64,000 nucleotides of DNA from JAABTH01 sp964390725 (GCA_964390725.1 CAYMIW010000009.1:18704-82703); one strand, 5' to 3'; numbered from the stretch's first letter, positions 8,078 to 16,905 are shown. Translations and numbers: made by a program. Notes: generated by a model not told the origin, from the sequence alone.

Positions 8078-9055
8078 CTAGCTGATGAAACCTTGTTCCT
8101 TCAACCAATCTTCGGCTACCTCACTCGGCAGATAATCTTCCTCATCAACCAACATGTTCAGGTAGGCCATTGTTTCATCATCAAGAGCGCGGGAAATTGG
8201 ATTTAGTATATCGGCGATTTGCGGTGCCGCATCTAAGATATCTTTTCGTATTACAGGAGCCCCGTTATACACAGGGTGGAAGTTCAAATCATCTTCCAAC
8301 ACCAACAGGTTAAAGGCAGCAATACGGCCGTCTGTCGCAAAAGCCATTGAAGCAGCAAGCTGTTCATCTCTCAGCGCTGTATACAAAATTCCGTAATCCA
8401 TTACTTCTACACTGTCAAACTCAAACCCATAGTGTTCCAGCAATCCAGGGTAACCATCATCACGGGTAGAATACTCGTGGTTGCTTCCAAAAACCCAACT
8501 GCCAGGCTCAGGCGCTTCAACACCTTCGTTGATAGCTGCAGCAAGATCACTGATCGAGGTGATACCAAGAGCATCGGCATCTGCCTGGCGCATCATAATA
8601 GCATAAGTATTGTTAAACTGGGTATAATCAAGCCATACCAGGTTATTTTCTAAGTCAGTTTCTTTGACCAGGTTATAACATTCATCCGGATCAGTAATAA
8701 CATCAAAACCGAAATAGTTAATCAACGCAGTACCTGTATATTCCCAGTAAAGATCAATCTCTCCTGCTTCAAGCGCTTCACGGGCAACAACAGTACCGCC
8801 GAGTCCGGTTTCATCAACAGTTGGTATTCCATTTGCTTCAAGCGCGAGTATGGATATCTGGCTGAGAATCAACGATTCGGTAAATTCTTTGGAACCGACA
8901 ACCACTTCGATATCAACAGGTTCGTCAACAGGCTCATCACCGGTATCTTCTCCCGGCCCTTCAACCACATCTTCAGGCTGGCAACCAATTACAAAAACCG
9001 AACCAACCAACAGCATTAATACCATTGCAACAAACATCATTTTTTTAATCATCAT
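8078..9055 (-). CDS. Glycine betaine/carnitine/choline-type substrate-binding lipoprotein
   Basis: 325 residues from the ATG at 9055. A longer frame begins with TTG at 9082, but GAAGGGGG lies inside that stretch, 11 bases before this ATG. The signal peptide ends in a lipobox-like VFVIGC, followed by an acidic linker rich in Glu, Asp and Pro. The body is OpuAC-like: VVGSKEFTESLILSQI, then WEYTGTALINYFG, with aromatic residues expected to cage a quaternary ammonium. It is the last gene of the importer operon (permease, ATPase, permease, binding protein). The substrate inferred is glycine betaine or a related compound feeding the nearby MttB enzymes. Confidence 0.9.
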   Translation of the reverse strand: MMIKKMMFVAMVLMLLVGSVFVIGCQPEDVVEGPGEDTGDEPVDEPVDIEVVVGSKEFTESLILSQISILALEANGIPTVDETGLGGTVVAREALEAGEIDLYWEYTGTALINYFGFDVITDPDECYNLVKETDLENNLVWLDYTQFNNTYAIMMRQADADALGITSISDLAAAINEGVEAPEPGSWVFGSNHEYSTRDDGYPGLLEHYGFEFDSVEVMDYGILYTALRDEQLAASMAFATDGRIAAFNLLVLEDDLNFHPVYNGAPVIRKDILDAAPQIADILNPISRALDDETMAYLNMLVDEEDYLPSEVAEDWLKEQGFIS

Positions 9056-9116
9056 AAATAGATTTACCCCCTTCAGGTACAAACTTATATAGGAAAACAG
9101 CCAAACTTAATCCATC

Positions 9117-9839
9117 TTAGATCCACCTGACCAGTCTTTCTTCAATCCTGGCAATATAGTAATCAAGAAATATTGCCGTTAAAGCAGCCAGACCGGCCCC
9201 GGTGAAAACAATCATATCGCGGCGCAGCGAAAGACCGGTAACAATTAAATCGCCAAACCCTCCACCACCAATAAAGGTAGCCAGGGTGGCGGCGCCAACA
9301 TTGATCACTATGGCCGTGCGAATCCCTGCCACTATAATCGGAAAAGCAAGGGGCAGCTCAATCTTGACCAAAATGCGCAAAGGGTTCATTCCCATCCCCC
9401 TGGCTGACTCAATAATACTCTTCTGCACATTGACAATACCGGCAAACGTATTGCGGAGGATTGGAAGAATAGAATATAAAAACAGGGCAAATACTGCCAC
9501 ATTGAAACCAAGCCCCAGAATGGTAAAAAACAAAGCCAGTATGGCCAAACTCGGGATGGTCTGTCCCACGTTAACCACATTCTCTACCCCGCGCCCCAGG
9601 TAATACAGTTTTGGGCGGGAAAGCATGATTCCCACCAAAACACCAATAACAATTGCGCCAAACATGGAAACAACCATTAACATCAGGTGCTGGCGCAAAC
9701 CTTTAAGAACATTATCATAGGTAAGGGCACGGGCTACCAGAGAGTCTGTCGGGTTATTCACCGTGTAAACCACAATCACAACCCCGACAGCTATCAGGAG
9801 TAAAGGAAGCAAAACCCACCGCCATATTTCACGCAGCAT
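9117..9839 (-). CDS. Osmoprotectant ABC transporter permease (second)
   Basis: 240 residues, BPD-type inner-membrane permease of the OpuCB/OpuCD (ProW-like) class, with about five hydrophobic helices and the coupling-helix region IIESARGMGMNPLRILVKIELPLAFP that contacts the ATPase. It starts 3 bases after the ATPase stop, so it is translationally coupled. The NTNP-type extracellular substrate domain seen in some fused permease-binding proteins is absent. Confidence 0.9.
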   Translation of the reverse strand: MLREIWRWVLLPLLLIAVGVVIVVYTVNNPTDSLVARALTYDNVLKGLRQHLMLMVVSMFGAIVIGVLVGIMLSRPKLYYLGRGVENVVNVGQTIPSLAILALFFTILGLGFNVAVFALFLYSILPILRNTFAGIVNVQKSIIESARGMGMNPLRILVKIELPLAFPIIVAGIRTAIVINVGAATLATFIGGGGFGDLIVTGLSLRRDMIVFTGAGLAALTAIFLDYYIARIEERLVRWI

Positions 9840-9842
9840 AGA

Positions 9843-10955
9843 TTATCCGTCCTCCTTAACGACATTTAGCAAATCACCCAGGGTAATCGTCCCCTGGTAT
9901 TGATCGTCTTCATTAACCACGGCAACAAAACCCTCACCGCACTCAAGCATCACCGAAAGCGCGTCGTTAAGAGTAGCATCGCTGGTTACGGATTGATCCA
10001 ACTCCTGTATGTAATCGGCAGCCACTTCTCCGGCTTTACGTTTTAGATCAGCAACTCCGATAACACCTTTAAGCTTGTTATCGCGATCAACAACCATAAC
10101 TGAATGGACTTCGCTGTCATCAAGCCTCTGCCTGAGGTCATCCAACGACATATCCACCGTAGCCGGCTTTGCCCTGTCCACATGTTCCAGTATTTCACGG
10201 ATTCGGATCAGGTGAAGCCGCTTGATTGAACGGTTACGCCCAACCAGGTTACCTACAAACTCATCGGCAGGAGCGCTGAGCAAATCATTAGGGGTAGCGT
10301 GCTGGATCAGTTTGCCCTCTCTCATCACTGCAATGGTGTCACCCATTTTTATCGCTTCATCAATATCATGGGTTACAAAAACGATAGTTTTGCTGATTCG
10401 TTCCTGGATACGTAAAAACTCATTTTGCAGGCGAGCCCTGGTAATCGGGTCAACCGCGCCAAATGGTTCATCCATCAGCATGATAGGAGGGTCTGAGACC
10501 ATGGCCCGGGCTACCCCGACCCGCTGGCGCTGTCCACCGCTCAAGGCTGATGGATAACGATTGCCGTAGATTTCCGGATCCAGGCCAACCAGGGTCAGCA
10601 TCTCGGCCACTTTTTTCCGGGTTTTATCTTTTGGCCACTTTTTCTCATTGGGAACAGTAGCCACATTTTCTTCAATTGTATGATGGGGAAATAATCCGAT
10701 TTCCTGAATAACGTAGCCGATATCCAGGCGCAGTTTAATCGGATTCATTTTCAAAGCGTCTTTACCATTTATGTAGATTGATCCACTGCTGGGTTCGTGA
10801 ATCCGGTTAATCATCTTCATGGTTGTGGTCTTTCCGCATCCAGAAGGACCAACCAGAACACATATATCGCCTTCTTTAACTTCCAGGTTCAGGTTATCAA
10901 CAGCCGGTACCTTGGATCCCGGAAATATTTTAGATATTCCTTCTAGTTTGATCAT
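9843..10955 (-). CDS. Osmoprotectant ABC transporter ATPase with CBS pair (OpuCA-like)
   Basis: 370 residues. Residues 1-240 are an ABC ATPase: Walker A GPSGCGKTTTMK, signature ALSGGQRQRVGVARAM, Walker B IMLMDEPFGAVD and switch His in FVTHDIDEA. The C-terminal part (about 255-370) is two CBS domains (HSVMVVDRDNKLKGVIGVAD; GEGFVAVVNEDDQYQGTI), the hallmark of betaine importers, which they gate by ionic strength or nucleotide. Its ATG overlaps the upstream permease's stop by one base (TAATG). Confidence 0.93.
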   Translation of the reverse strand: MIKLEGISKIFPGSKVPAVDNLNLEVKEGDICVLVGPSGCGKTTTMKMINRIHEPSSGSIYINGKDALKMNPIKLRLDIGYVIQEIGLFPHHTIEENVATVPNEKKWPKDKTRKKVAEMLTLVGLDPEIYGNRYPSALSGGQRQRVGVARAMVSDPPIMLMDEPFGAVDPITRARLQNEFLRIQERISKTIVFVTHDIDEAIKMGDTIAVMREGKLIQHATPNDLLSAPADEFVGNLVGRNRSIKRLHLIRIREILEHVDRAKPATVDMSLDDLRQRLDDSEVHSVMVVDRDNKLKGVIGVADLKRKAGEVAADYIQELDQSVTSDATLNDALSVMLECGEGFVAVVNEDDQYQGTITLGDLLNVVKEDG

Positions 10956-11692
10956 TACTTGGCCTCCCCTGTTCTACTGATTGCCATGAGTTTTTTTTCT
11001 CCCCACGAAAGAATGAAATCAAAAGCAAGCGCTATGATTGAAACTCCAAGGGCTCCGACAATTATCATCGGTTCATGTGAGCGGGAAATCCCCTGAAAAA
11101 TTAACTCTCCCAGCCCTCCGGCACCTACATAAGCTGCAATAGCCCCGATACCAACGATCATAACAGTTGCCGTACGTATACCGGCCATGATTACCGGGCG
11201 GGCCAGGGGGATCTTAATCTTGGTTAATACTCTCCACTCGGTCATGCCCATGGCCACTGCTGATTCTACAATAGCAGGACTGATTTCCTTAATACCGGTA
11301 TATGTGTTGCGAACGATCGGCAGTAAACTATAAAGAATCAGGGCCATCACCCCGGTTGTAAAACCGATTCCGAAGATGGGAACCATAAAAGCAAGCATGG
11401 CCATACTGGGAATGGTCATTAAAATCTGGCAGACAGTTATTACAGTAATAGCTATGCTGCTCTTGTAGCTGATAATCACCCCAATTGTGACAGCAATTGC
11501 CACTGCAATAACAATCGATACCAGAACCAACCAGATATGCTCCAAAAGCAACTCCCAGACTAAGTCACTTCGCCGCGTTAAATATGTAAAAGTCCTGGAT
11601 ACTAAAGATGCTGCGGCTGATTGTCCGGAGACAGGAGCAAGGGCAGTTTCGGAGAACAAATAATTTTGGAATAAGCCATCAATCAGGTTCAT
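10955..11692 (-). CDS. Osmoprotectant ABC transporter permease (first gene of operon)
   Basis: 245 residues, paralogous to the permease at 9117-9839. The coupling-helix segment is IVESAVAMGMTEWRVLTKIKIPLARP. The N-terminus has an extra stretch of about 30 residues before the first helix. GGGAGGGTGATTAATAATAA precedes the ATG. As first gene it probably carries the promoter in the long AT-rich region upstream. With two permeases, one CBS-ATPase and one lipoprotein the set matches OpuC-type importers. Confidence 0.9.
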   Translation of the reverse strand: MNLIDGLFQNYLFSETALAPVSGQSAAASLVSRTFTYLTRRSDLVWELLLEHIWLVLVSIVIAVAIAVTIGVIISYKSSIAITVITVCQILMTIPSMAMLAFMVPIFGIGFTTGVMALILYSLLPIVRNTYTGIKEISPAIVESAVAMGMTEWRVLTKIKIPLARPVIMAGIRTATVMIVGIGAIAAYVGAGGLGELIFQGISRSHEPMIIVGALGVSIIALAFDFILSWGEKKLMAISRTGEAK

Positions 11693-12070
11693 TTATTATT
11701 AATCACCCTCCCTTTCTCTATAGTAATGGACAACACAAACTTAAAGCACACTACTTTTGCTGAGTGCAAAAAGCAATAGGTGATTTCTTATAATCACATT
11801 ACTTAAAAAACTAAATAAACTTAGGCGTAGTGATGGTGTGAAGTTAATTTGAATAATATTTGATTTTAATGAATAAAAACTGGTGCATATTAATATATAT
11901 TAATTATTTCATATTAAAGGTTCATATACAAATAACGCATATGGCAGAAATACGCCATGAAAATGTCTTAACTAGAGCAATTGCGCCACTAAAAAGATTA
12001 AAGGCAAGTAGTCGGGCCTGACCATAACTTAGAGCTTATAATCAACGATATTGAGTTAATTTTACCTGGC
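11693..12070 (-). promoter_or_regulatory. 378-base AT-rich upstream region of importer operon
   Basis: No open frame of note. Reading on the minus strand it holds the GTCAGGCCCGAC element near its distal end, an AT-rich palindromic patch around 11890-11915 (TTAATATATATTAA type) and the importer's Shine-Dalgarno. The promoter is probably here, but I could not single out a convincing -35/-10 pair among many AT-rich candidates. Confidence 0.5.
12011..12022. repeat. 12-base near-palindrome GTCGGGCCTGAC, copy 1
   Basis: The same 12 bases occur at 15639-15650, so the element flanks the mttB/corrinoid/methyltransferase operon on both sides. It is a palindrome apart from one mismatched pair per half, GTC(G/A)GGCC(T/C)GAC. 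It could be a repressor site or an RNA element; either is inference. Confidence 0.55.
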
Positions 12071-13321
12071 TTACTTGTTAATCCTGATCACCACAACCAG
12101 GCCATGCCCGTGCCCCCGGCCATTCTGCAGACCCATCTCCAGGCTGCGCAGGGCATAACCGAGCTGGGCTTCAACAAGATCCGCCCGGATGTCGCCATAA
12201 AGTCCCTTGCTCCCTTCCAGGGTTTGTCTCATCACCCTGTAGGCTTTCTCCAGGGATTTGATTTCAGTTTGGGGAGGGTAGGGTAACAGTTCTTCTCCAT
12301 CATCATAATGCTCCATTAACTGCATAGTATAATCAACCAAACTATTCCAACAGTCTGCCAGTAACTGGAGCCCTTGATTAGCTTCGGTAAAACCTTCTTT
12401 TGGATTATAGCTAACTTTCAAATCTGGGAAATATGTCCGCAATCCTCTTTCAAACAGTGATGATACCATCAGTCGCAGCGGTTGCGGATTACCATTATAG
12501 GTTCCGGTTTCGATATGCCGACCGATAAAAAGAGAGCGGTCAAAACATTTCAATACTTCCAAACTGACCCCGCTCTTGCGGGAGGCTTTTTCAATAATTT
12601 GATCTAATTCTTCAGGGGACATCAGGCGAAGAGGAAATGATGAGACATCTACTTCATCTCTTTGATCATCTGAATAGAGGTAGTTTATCTTATAATCTAT
12701 AAAAGGCTGTTTCCAGTGCTGCTCTGTCCAGAGATCCTGCCACTCATAAGAATAACGGCCGATAAAATCCCCCAGGATCAGACTGCCATTACGTCCATGC
12801 TTGGCTATATCAACAAATAATCTTTCCAGCTCTTCATCATTACAGTGGGAAAGCGTACCGTAAGAAGTAAAATAGAGATCGTAGGGTTCTTCACCTTCTT
12901 CCAGGGGTAGCCCTTCTGAAAAATTTCCTTTACAGAAATCAACATTTTCATAGTGCCCAAAAAGCTCCCTGGCTTCTTTAAGCAGGGCAATGTTTAAGTC
13001 AATACCCTTGTAATGTTCAACCTTGTCTTCCTGAATCAGCCGTGTATCGAACTCGGCCAGTTTTGTTTCCCCGGCCATTTTACAGAGCAGTTCATAGCCA
13101 TCACCCGTGCCGCAGCCGAGATCAAAAAAACGTAACCCTTCATTTTCTTCCCCGCTGAGCTTCTGCTCCATCATTTCTTCCAGGTAAGGTCTCAGGTAGT
13201 ATGCCGTAATGAAATCTTCGAACTGTATACGCACATGGTCGTACTTACAGCGCAAATCTTTTACTTTTTCACTATAACGCCCATGTTGTATGGCTTCCAG
13301 ATATGCCTGGTCAGCTTCCAT
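12071..13321 (-). CDS. Class I SAM-dependent methyltransferase, substrate unknown
   Basis: 416 residues from the ATG at 13321, which follows GGAGGG by 10 bases and sits one base after the corrinoid gene's TAA; a longer frame from 13345 would overlap that gene. Motif I is RFFDLGCGTGDGYELL near residue 90, with the acidic end of strand 2 in KGIDLNIALLKEA and a later DLYFTSYGTLSHC strand. The C-terminal 150 residues are not a domain I recognise and end in RGHGHGLVVVIRINK. Tight coupling to a corrinoid protein and an MttB homologue suggests a part in methyl-group metabolism, but SAM enzymes are not expected in the known demethylation routes, so its job is open. Confidence 0.8.
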   Translation of the reverse strand: MEADQAYLEAIQHGRYSEKVKDLRCKYDHVRIQFEDFITAYYLRPYLEEMMEQKLSGEENEGLRFFDLGCGTGDGYELLCKMAGETKLAEFDTRLIQEDKVEHYKGIDLNIALLKEARELFGHYENVDFCKGNFSEGLPLEEGEEPYDLYFTSYGTLSHCNDEELERLFVDIAKHGRNGSLILGDFIGRYSYEWQDLWTEQHWKQPFIDYKINYLYSDDQRDEVDVSSFPLRLMSPEELDQIIEKASRKSGVSLEVLKCFDRSLFIGRHIETGTYNGNPQPLRLMVSSLFERGLRTYFPDLKVSYNPKEGFTEANQGLQLLADCWNSLVDYTMQLMEHYDDGEELLPYPPQTEIKSLEKAYRVMRQTLEGSKGLYGDIRADLVEAQLGYALRSLEMGLQNGRGHGHGLVVVIRINK

Positions 13322-13322
13322 T

Positions 13323-14021
13323 TTAAATATTCCCTCCAGAACCAATTAGTTTTTCTGCCTCTTTTATCGCTGCAAAGGCATCTTTACCATAACTGTCGGC
13401 CCCGATATCCCTTGCAAAATCATCAGATACGGGAGCACCGCCGATTAATACCCTGATGCGATCATGAAGGCCTTTTTCTTCCAGTAGGTTAACTACTTCA
13501 CCCATGTTAGCCATGGTCGTATTTAATAGAGCAGAAAGACAAATTACAGTTGCGCCTTCCTGCTCGGCAACTTCGACTACCCGGGCAGCCGGAACATCAA
13601 TTCCCAGGTCAATTACGTTAAAACCTGCACCCCGGAGCATAATAGCAACAAGGTTCTTGCCAATATCGTGCAAGTCTTTTTCAACGGTTGCCATAACTAT
13701 TTTGCCCCGGCTGGTTTTTTCGCCCCCGCTGACAAGGTGTGGCTCCAAAACAGCCATGCCGGCCTCTACTGCTTCAGCTGCAGTGAGCATGTCGGGAATG
13801 AAATATTCTCCACTTTCATACTTGTCACCAACCACCTGCATCCCCCGGCTGAGGCCATCAAGAAGGATCTGCTCTGTATTCAAGCCTTGTTCAAGAGCTT
13901 CGGCAACCAGCTCGGCAACTCCGGGTTGACCCAGGTCTCCTTCTTCTATACCTTCATCTTCACTGTTCCGACGCCCCTGTAAAACATTATCAACTATTAA
14001 TTCAAGTATCTCGCTGCTCAT
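13323..14021 (-). CDS. Corrinoid (B12-binding) methyl carrier protein, MttC/MtgC type
   Basis: 232 residues. The N-terminal helical cap domain (about 1-100, DGLSRGMQVVGDKYESGEYFIPDML) is followed by a B12-binding Rossmann domain with the base-off/His-on motif DLHDIG, His118 being the lower cobalt ligand, then the SALL segment and the IGGAPV loop. It accepts a methyl group from the MttB-like enzyme encoded immediately upstream (its ATG follows that gene's TAA with no gap). Slightly longer than typical 210-residue members because of an acidic insert near residues 18-32. Confidence 0.95.
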   Translation of the reverse strand: MSSEILELIVDNVLQGRRNSEDEGIEEGDLGQPGVAELVAEALEQGLNTEQILLDGLSRGMQVVGDKYESGEYFIPDMLTAAEAVEAGMAVLEPHLVSGGEKTSRGKIVMATVEKDLHDIGKNLVAIMLRGAGFNVIDLGIDVPAARVVEVAEQEGATVICLSALLNTTMANMGEVVNLLEEKGLHDRIRVLIGGAPVSDDFARDIGADSYGKDAFAAIKEAEKLIGSGGNI

Positions 14022-15563
14022 TTATTTAACCTCCCCATATGGATTTAGCCGCGGAAGAAGCCCGGGGACTTCTTTAAAGATTAATCCACAGGTGTCTTCG
14101 GACAAATAATTAGGTTTAGTTTCTTCCAGTTCAACAACTTTTTCATGCACCTTTAGCAAAGTCTGATCCTGGTCTTCCGACTCCCCTTCAAATGGAAAAC
14201 CGGCGAAAATTTCCCCACGCCTGAGCATTCCCCGGGCATAACGGGCATACATCCGATATGGACTGTGCATAACATCAGCAATCATTTTCCTCGTTTTTGC
14301 CGCATTTTCACCATTTAACGCCTGCTCTCTCTGTAAGAACTTAACCATACCAATCTGGTGGTTATCCAGTAGTGCCTGTTCCGGACTGAAAGTCTGGGTT
14401 TTATCCAGGAGCCCGAAAGAATAATGAACCAGATCAGGAGCGGCCAGTGGAACCATGCTGTGCGTATACATTTTTTCCATGGTCGCCTGGATCCCGGGAA
14501 CCTTGGCATCGCCAACCCCTGCCGTAGAATAACAGGGCACCCCGTAATACCTGGCCATCTGTGCACAGGCCATAGTGTATTGACAGAATTCAGGAACCCC
14601 GTACATGTCATGCAAATCATCCATCCTGGCCCTGACAGGAACGGCCCCGTATATAACCGGTGCACCGCGACTGGCAAGCTGGTTAATTGTAATACCAGCC
14701 AGGGCTTCGGCATTAACCTGGGCAACCATACCCAGGATATCAATAGGCGCTGTAGATCCACCCTGCGGTGAAGTAGAAATAACAACCGGTAAACCGAGCC
14801 TGGCAATGGCAATTAACTTTTCTGCAGTATCGTCAACAACCTGCAGCGGGCTTTTAATGACACTGGTGATGAATGCAACCAGGGGATTATCGATCAATTG
14901 CTGCTTTCCACCCGCGATAATTTCAGCCATCTTAACCACTTTTTCAAGCTGGTCATAATCGGCAACCCCACCGATAACCGGCTTGGTTAAGTGGTTTAGA
15001 GAAGCAAAAAAAACATTGACATCTTTATTATCTGTTGTGATATCAGCATCCTGAATGTTAACATTGCGGATAAAGAAATCAAGGTTCTCCAGCTGCTCTG
15101 CCAGATGGGCTGAACGACAGAGCAAATTAAGGCTTCCCCTGCTTTTTTTCATAACCGCAAAAGTTCTTTTGACCCCTTCTTTTTCAGATAGGAACACTTC
15201 CGGTTCAGTTTCCAGCCAATAATTTGTTTCAGAGCCAGTACCGAAGTAAACTCTGGTTCCTTCTGCATCAAGGACAACCCTCTTCGCAGGATCACGGGCA
15301 CCAAGAGTAACCCTGGTTGGCGCTGAATCAAGGGCGCTTTTTACAACTCCCGGCGGGATACTGATCCACCAGGCATCATGCTCACCTTCTTTGGTTTTTT
15401 TAATTTTTGCCCCTTCCTTTTCGAATAGGGCAGTACTTTCTTCGTGATAGCATAATATCCCGGGGCTTTGTAAAAGCTCAAGCGAGGTTTCATCAATCAA
15501 TTCAACCTGCTCCCTGCTAAGCTTCTGATATGGTTTGTTAATCAACATACCGGTTCCACTCAT
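14022..15563 (-). CDS. MttB-family methyltransferase (non-pyrrolysine), partner of the corrinoid protein
   Basis: 513 residues, MttB superfamily, with no in-frame amber codon and therefore the non-Pyl branch. Landmarks: RVYFGTGSETNYWLETE, VISTSPQGGSTAPIDILG and a long C-terminal extension relative to the first MttB homologue. It transfers a methyl group from a quaternary amine to the cobalt of the adjacent corrinoid protein. The start is unusual: the best Shine-Dalgarno (AGGAGGT, 15593-15599) lies 29 bases from the ATG with a hairpin in between. Substrate not determinable; the importer downstream suggests betaine or a relative. Confidence 0.92.
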   Translation of the reverse strand: MSGTGMLINKPYQKLSREQVELIDETSLELLQSPGILCYHEESTALFEKEGAKIKKTKEGEHDAWWISIPPGVVKSALDSAPTRVTLGARDPAKRVVLDAEGTRVYFGTGSETNYWLETEPEVFLSEKEGVKRTFAVMKKSRGSLNLLCRSAHLAEQLENLDFFIRNVNIQDADITTDNKDVNVFFASLNHLTKPVIGGVADYDQLEKVVKMAEIIAGGKQQLIDNPLVAFITSVIKSPLQVVDDTAEKLIAIARLGLPVVISTSPQGGSTAPIDILGMVAQVNAEALAGITINQLASRGAPVIYGAVPVRARMDDLHDMYGVPEFCQYTMACAQMARYYGVPCYSTAGVGDAKVPGIQATMEKMYTHSMVPLAAPDLVHYSFGLLDKTQTFSPEQALLDNHQIGMVKFLQREQALNGENAAKTRKMIADVMHSPYRMYARYARGMLRRGEIFAGFPFEGESEDQDQTLLKVHEKVVELEETKPNYLSEDTCGLIFKEVPGLLPRLNPYGEVK

Positions 15564-15568
15564 TTTTT

Positions 15569-15588
15569 AGCCTGTTTCAGACCAGGCT
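15569..15588 (-). promoter_or_regulatory. Hairpin between Shine-Dalgarno and start codon of mttB-like gene
   Basis: On the minus strand AGCCTG-(GTCTGAAA)-CAGGCT forms a 6-bp stem with an 8-base loop between AGGAGGT (15593-15599) and the ATG (15563-15561). Folding removes 20 bases and leaves about 9 bases between the two, a normal spacing, so the fold may be needed for initiation. An upstream GTG in the same frame runs into a stop at once. Confidence 0.6.
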
Positions 15589-15979
15589 ATACACCTCCTT
15601 ATCATTTGAATCTAAAAAACCCGCAGCTAATCTTACAGGTCGGGCCTGACTGTGATTATCATACGGGTGTTTTTACAATCATTATAATGGATCCGGCCCG
15701 CTTACCGGAGGAACCCTCCCATCGGTGCTGGATATATTCTTTCTGATTTATAATTATTTCATATAGCTGAATATGATGCAAAGAAGGTTGGCCCGCCAAT
15801 TTAAGAGAATTTGAGCTTCTACCGGAGCTTTATATTAACAATCAGGTTTACAGCCCAATGCCGTGCTCAAGCTATGCCTGAACTGGTTAGAAACAAATTA
15901 TCTTTTTCAGGGAAGGTAAAAATCGATTTTAAACTATATAATGCTATAATATTAAGAATACAATATGGGGGATGGTGAA
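15589..15979 (-). promoter_or_regulatory. Divergent intergenic region, mttB-like operon / CDF exporter
   Basis: About 390 bases with no gene. It holds the second copy of the 12-base near-palindrome, a GC-rich block at about 15690-15731 standing out from AT-rich surroundings, and a CGGG + TTTTTT sequence on the minus strand (about 15616-15624) resembling the end of an intrinsic terminator, though the partner strand is poor. This is suggestive of a structured leader on the minus strand; I could not match it to a known riboswitch. Confidence 0.4.
15639..15650. repeat. 12-base near-palindrome GTCGGGCCTGAC, copy 2
   Basis: Identical to 12011-12022. Located 76 bases upstream of the mttB-like start codon, in operator or leader position. 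Confidence 0.55.
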
Positions 15980-16897
15980 ATGAAAAGTTTTGCTTCGGCC
16001 CTGGCAAACAAACTTACCGACAGCAGGGATCTGCATCATCCCGGTGAGAGACACCGTGTGGGATTAATAGAAAGCTGGGTTAGCATAGCAGGAAACCTCT
16101 TTTTAACCCTGCTCAAGGGTCTGTTCGGGCTGCTCACAAACAGCTTATCCCTGACAGCTGATGCTGTTCACAGCGCCTCCGATATTTTATCATCACTGGT
16201 AGTGCTTATTGGCTTTTCCCTGGCCAAACGCCAGCCCGATCATGAACATCCTCACGGCCACGGCCGCATAGAATACCTGTCCGGACTGCTGATAGCTGTT
16301 ATGCTGATCGGGGCCGGTGCTGCCTTCGCCTATAACGCTTATCACAGGGTGTCAAACAATATCTATGCTAACCCGGGGCTGTCCGCAATTGCAGCTGTTA
16401 TTATTGCCATAGCTTTAAAAGAATTCATGTACCATTTTTCAGCTGCACTGGGTAAAAAAATCGATTCCGAAGCCCTTGCTGCCGATGCCTGGCATCACCG
16501 CAGTGACTCACTTTCATCAATTCTTGTATTAATTGCCTTAACCGGAAGCTACCTGGGGATTCCGGCCCTGGATGCATATTTTGGTTTCGCAGTTGCCGTT
16601 TTTATTGCCTACGCTGGCTACAAGGTCGCCCGGCAATCATGTAGCCGCCTGCTGGGAAAGGCTCCTGATCAAGCTCTTGAGCAAAAAATAAGTGACTGCG
16701 CCAGGGAAGTCCCGGGAGTAATTGACATTCATGATCTGGAAGTTCACGATTACGGCTCATGGAAAGTCATAACAATGCACATTGAAGTAGATGGTAACAT
16801 CACTCTCGATCAAGCCCATAAAATTGCCCACCAGGTAGAAGACCATATCTGCGCCCGTTTCTATTGCAACACTTTAGTCCACCTTGATCCGCGTTAA
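15980..16897 (+). CDS. Cation diffusion facilitator (CDF) metal exporter
   Basis: 305 residues from the ATG at 15980, which lies 7 bases after GGGGGA; the ATG at 15965 would add five residues and lacks a site. Six membrane helices span about residues 20-205. Metal-site motifs are present: TADAVHSASD in helix 2, the His-rich HEHPHGHGRIEYL after helix 3 and DAWHHRSDS in helix 5. The C-terminal cytoplasmic domain (about 205-305, with HDLEVHDYG) is the dimerisation fold. It exports divalent metals such as Zn, Mn or Fe by proton exchange. It is monocistronic with a terminator after it. Confidence 0.92.
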   Translation: MKSFASALANKLTDSRDLHHPGERHRVGLIESWVSIAGNLFLTLLKGLFGLLTNSLSLTADAVHSASDILSSLVVLIGFSLAKRQPDHEHPHGHGRIEYLSGLLIAVMLIGAGAAFAYNAYHRVSNNIYANPGLSAIAAVIIAIALKEFMYHFSAALGKKIDSEALAADAWHHRSDSLSSILVLIALTGSYLGIPALDAYFGFAVAVFIAYAGYKVARQSCSRLLGKAPDQALEQKISDCAREVPGVIDIHDLEVHDYGSWKVITMHIEVDGNITLDQAHKIAHQVEDHICARFYCNTLVHLDPR

Positions 16898-16905
16898 TCA
16901 AATCA

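Noticed and set aside
8078..9082. TTG start at 9082 for the substrate-binding lipoprotein
   Set aside because: The Shine-Dalgarno GAAGGGGG lies inside the proposed coding region and points to the ATG at 9055; the signal peptide also fits the later start.
5935..15563. Pyrrolysine-containing MttB
   Set aside because: Both MttB homologues are continuous frames of 484 and 513 codons without an amber codon.
15600..15780. Cobalamin riboswitch before the mttB-like operon
   Set aside because: The stretch AGTCAGGCCCGACCTGT resembles the B12 box AGYCMGGARACCTGCC, but the other conserved parts of the riboswitch are not recognisable, and the same core recurs at 12011 without context. Left as an unassigned element.
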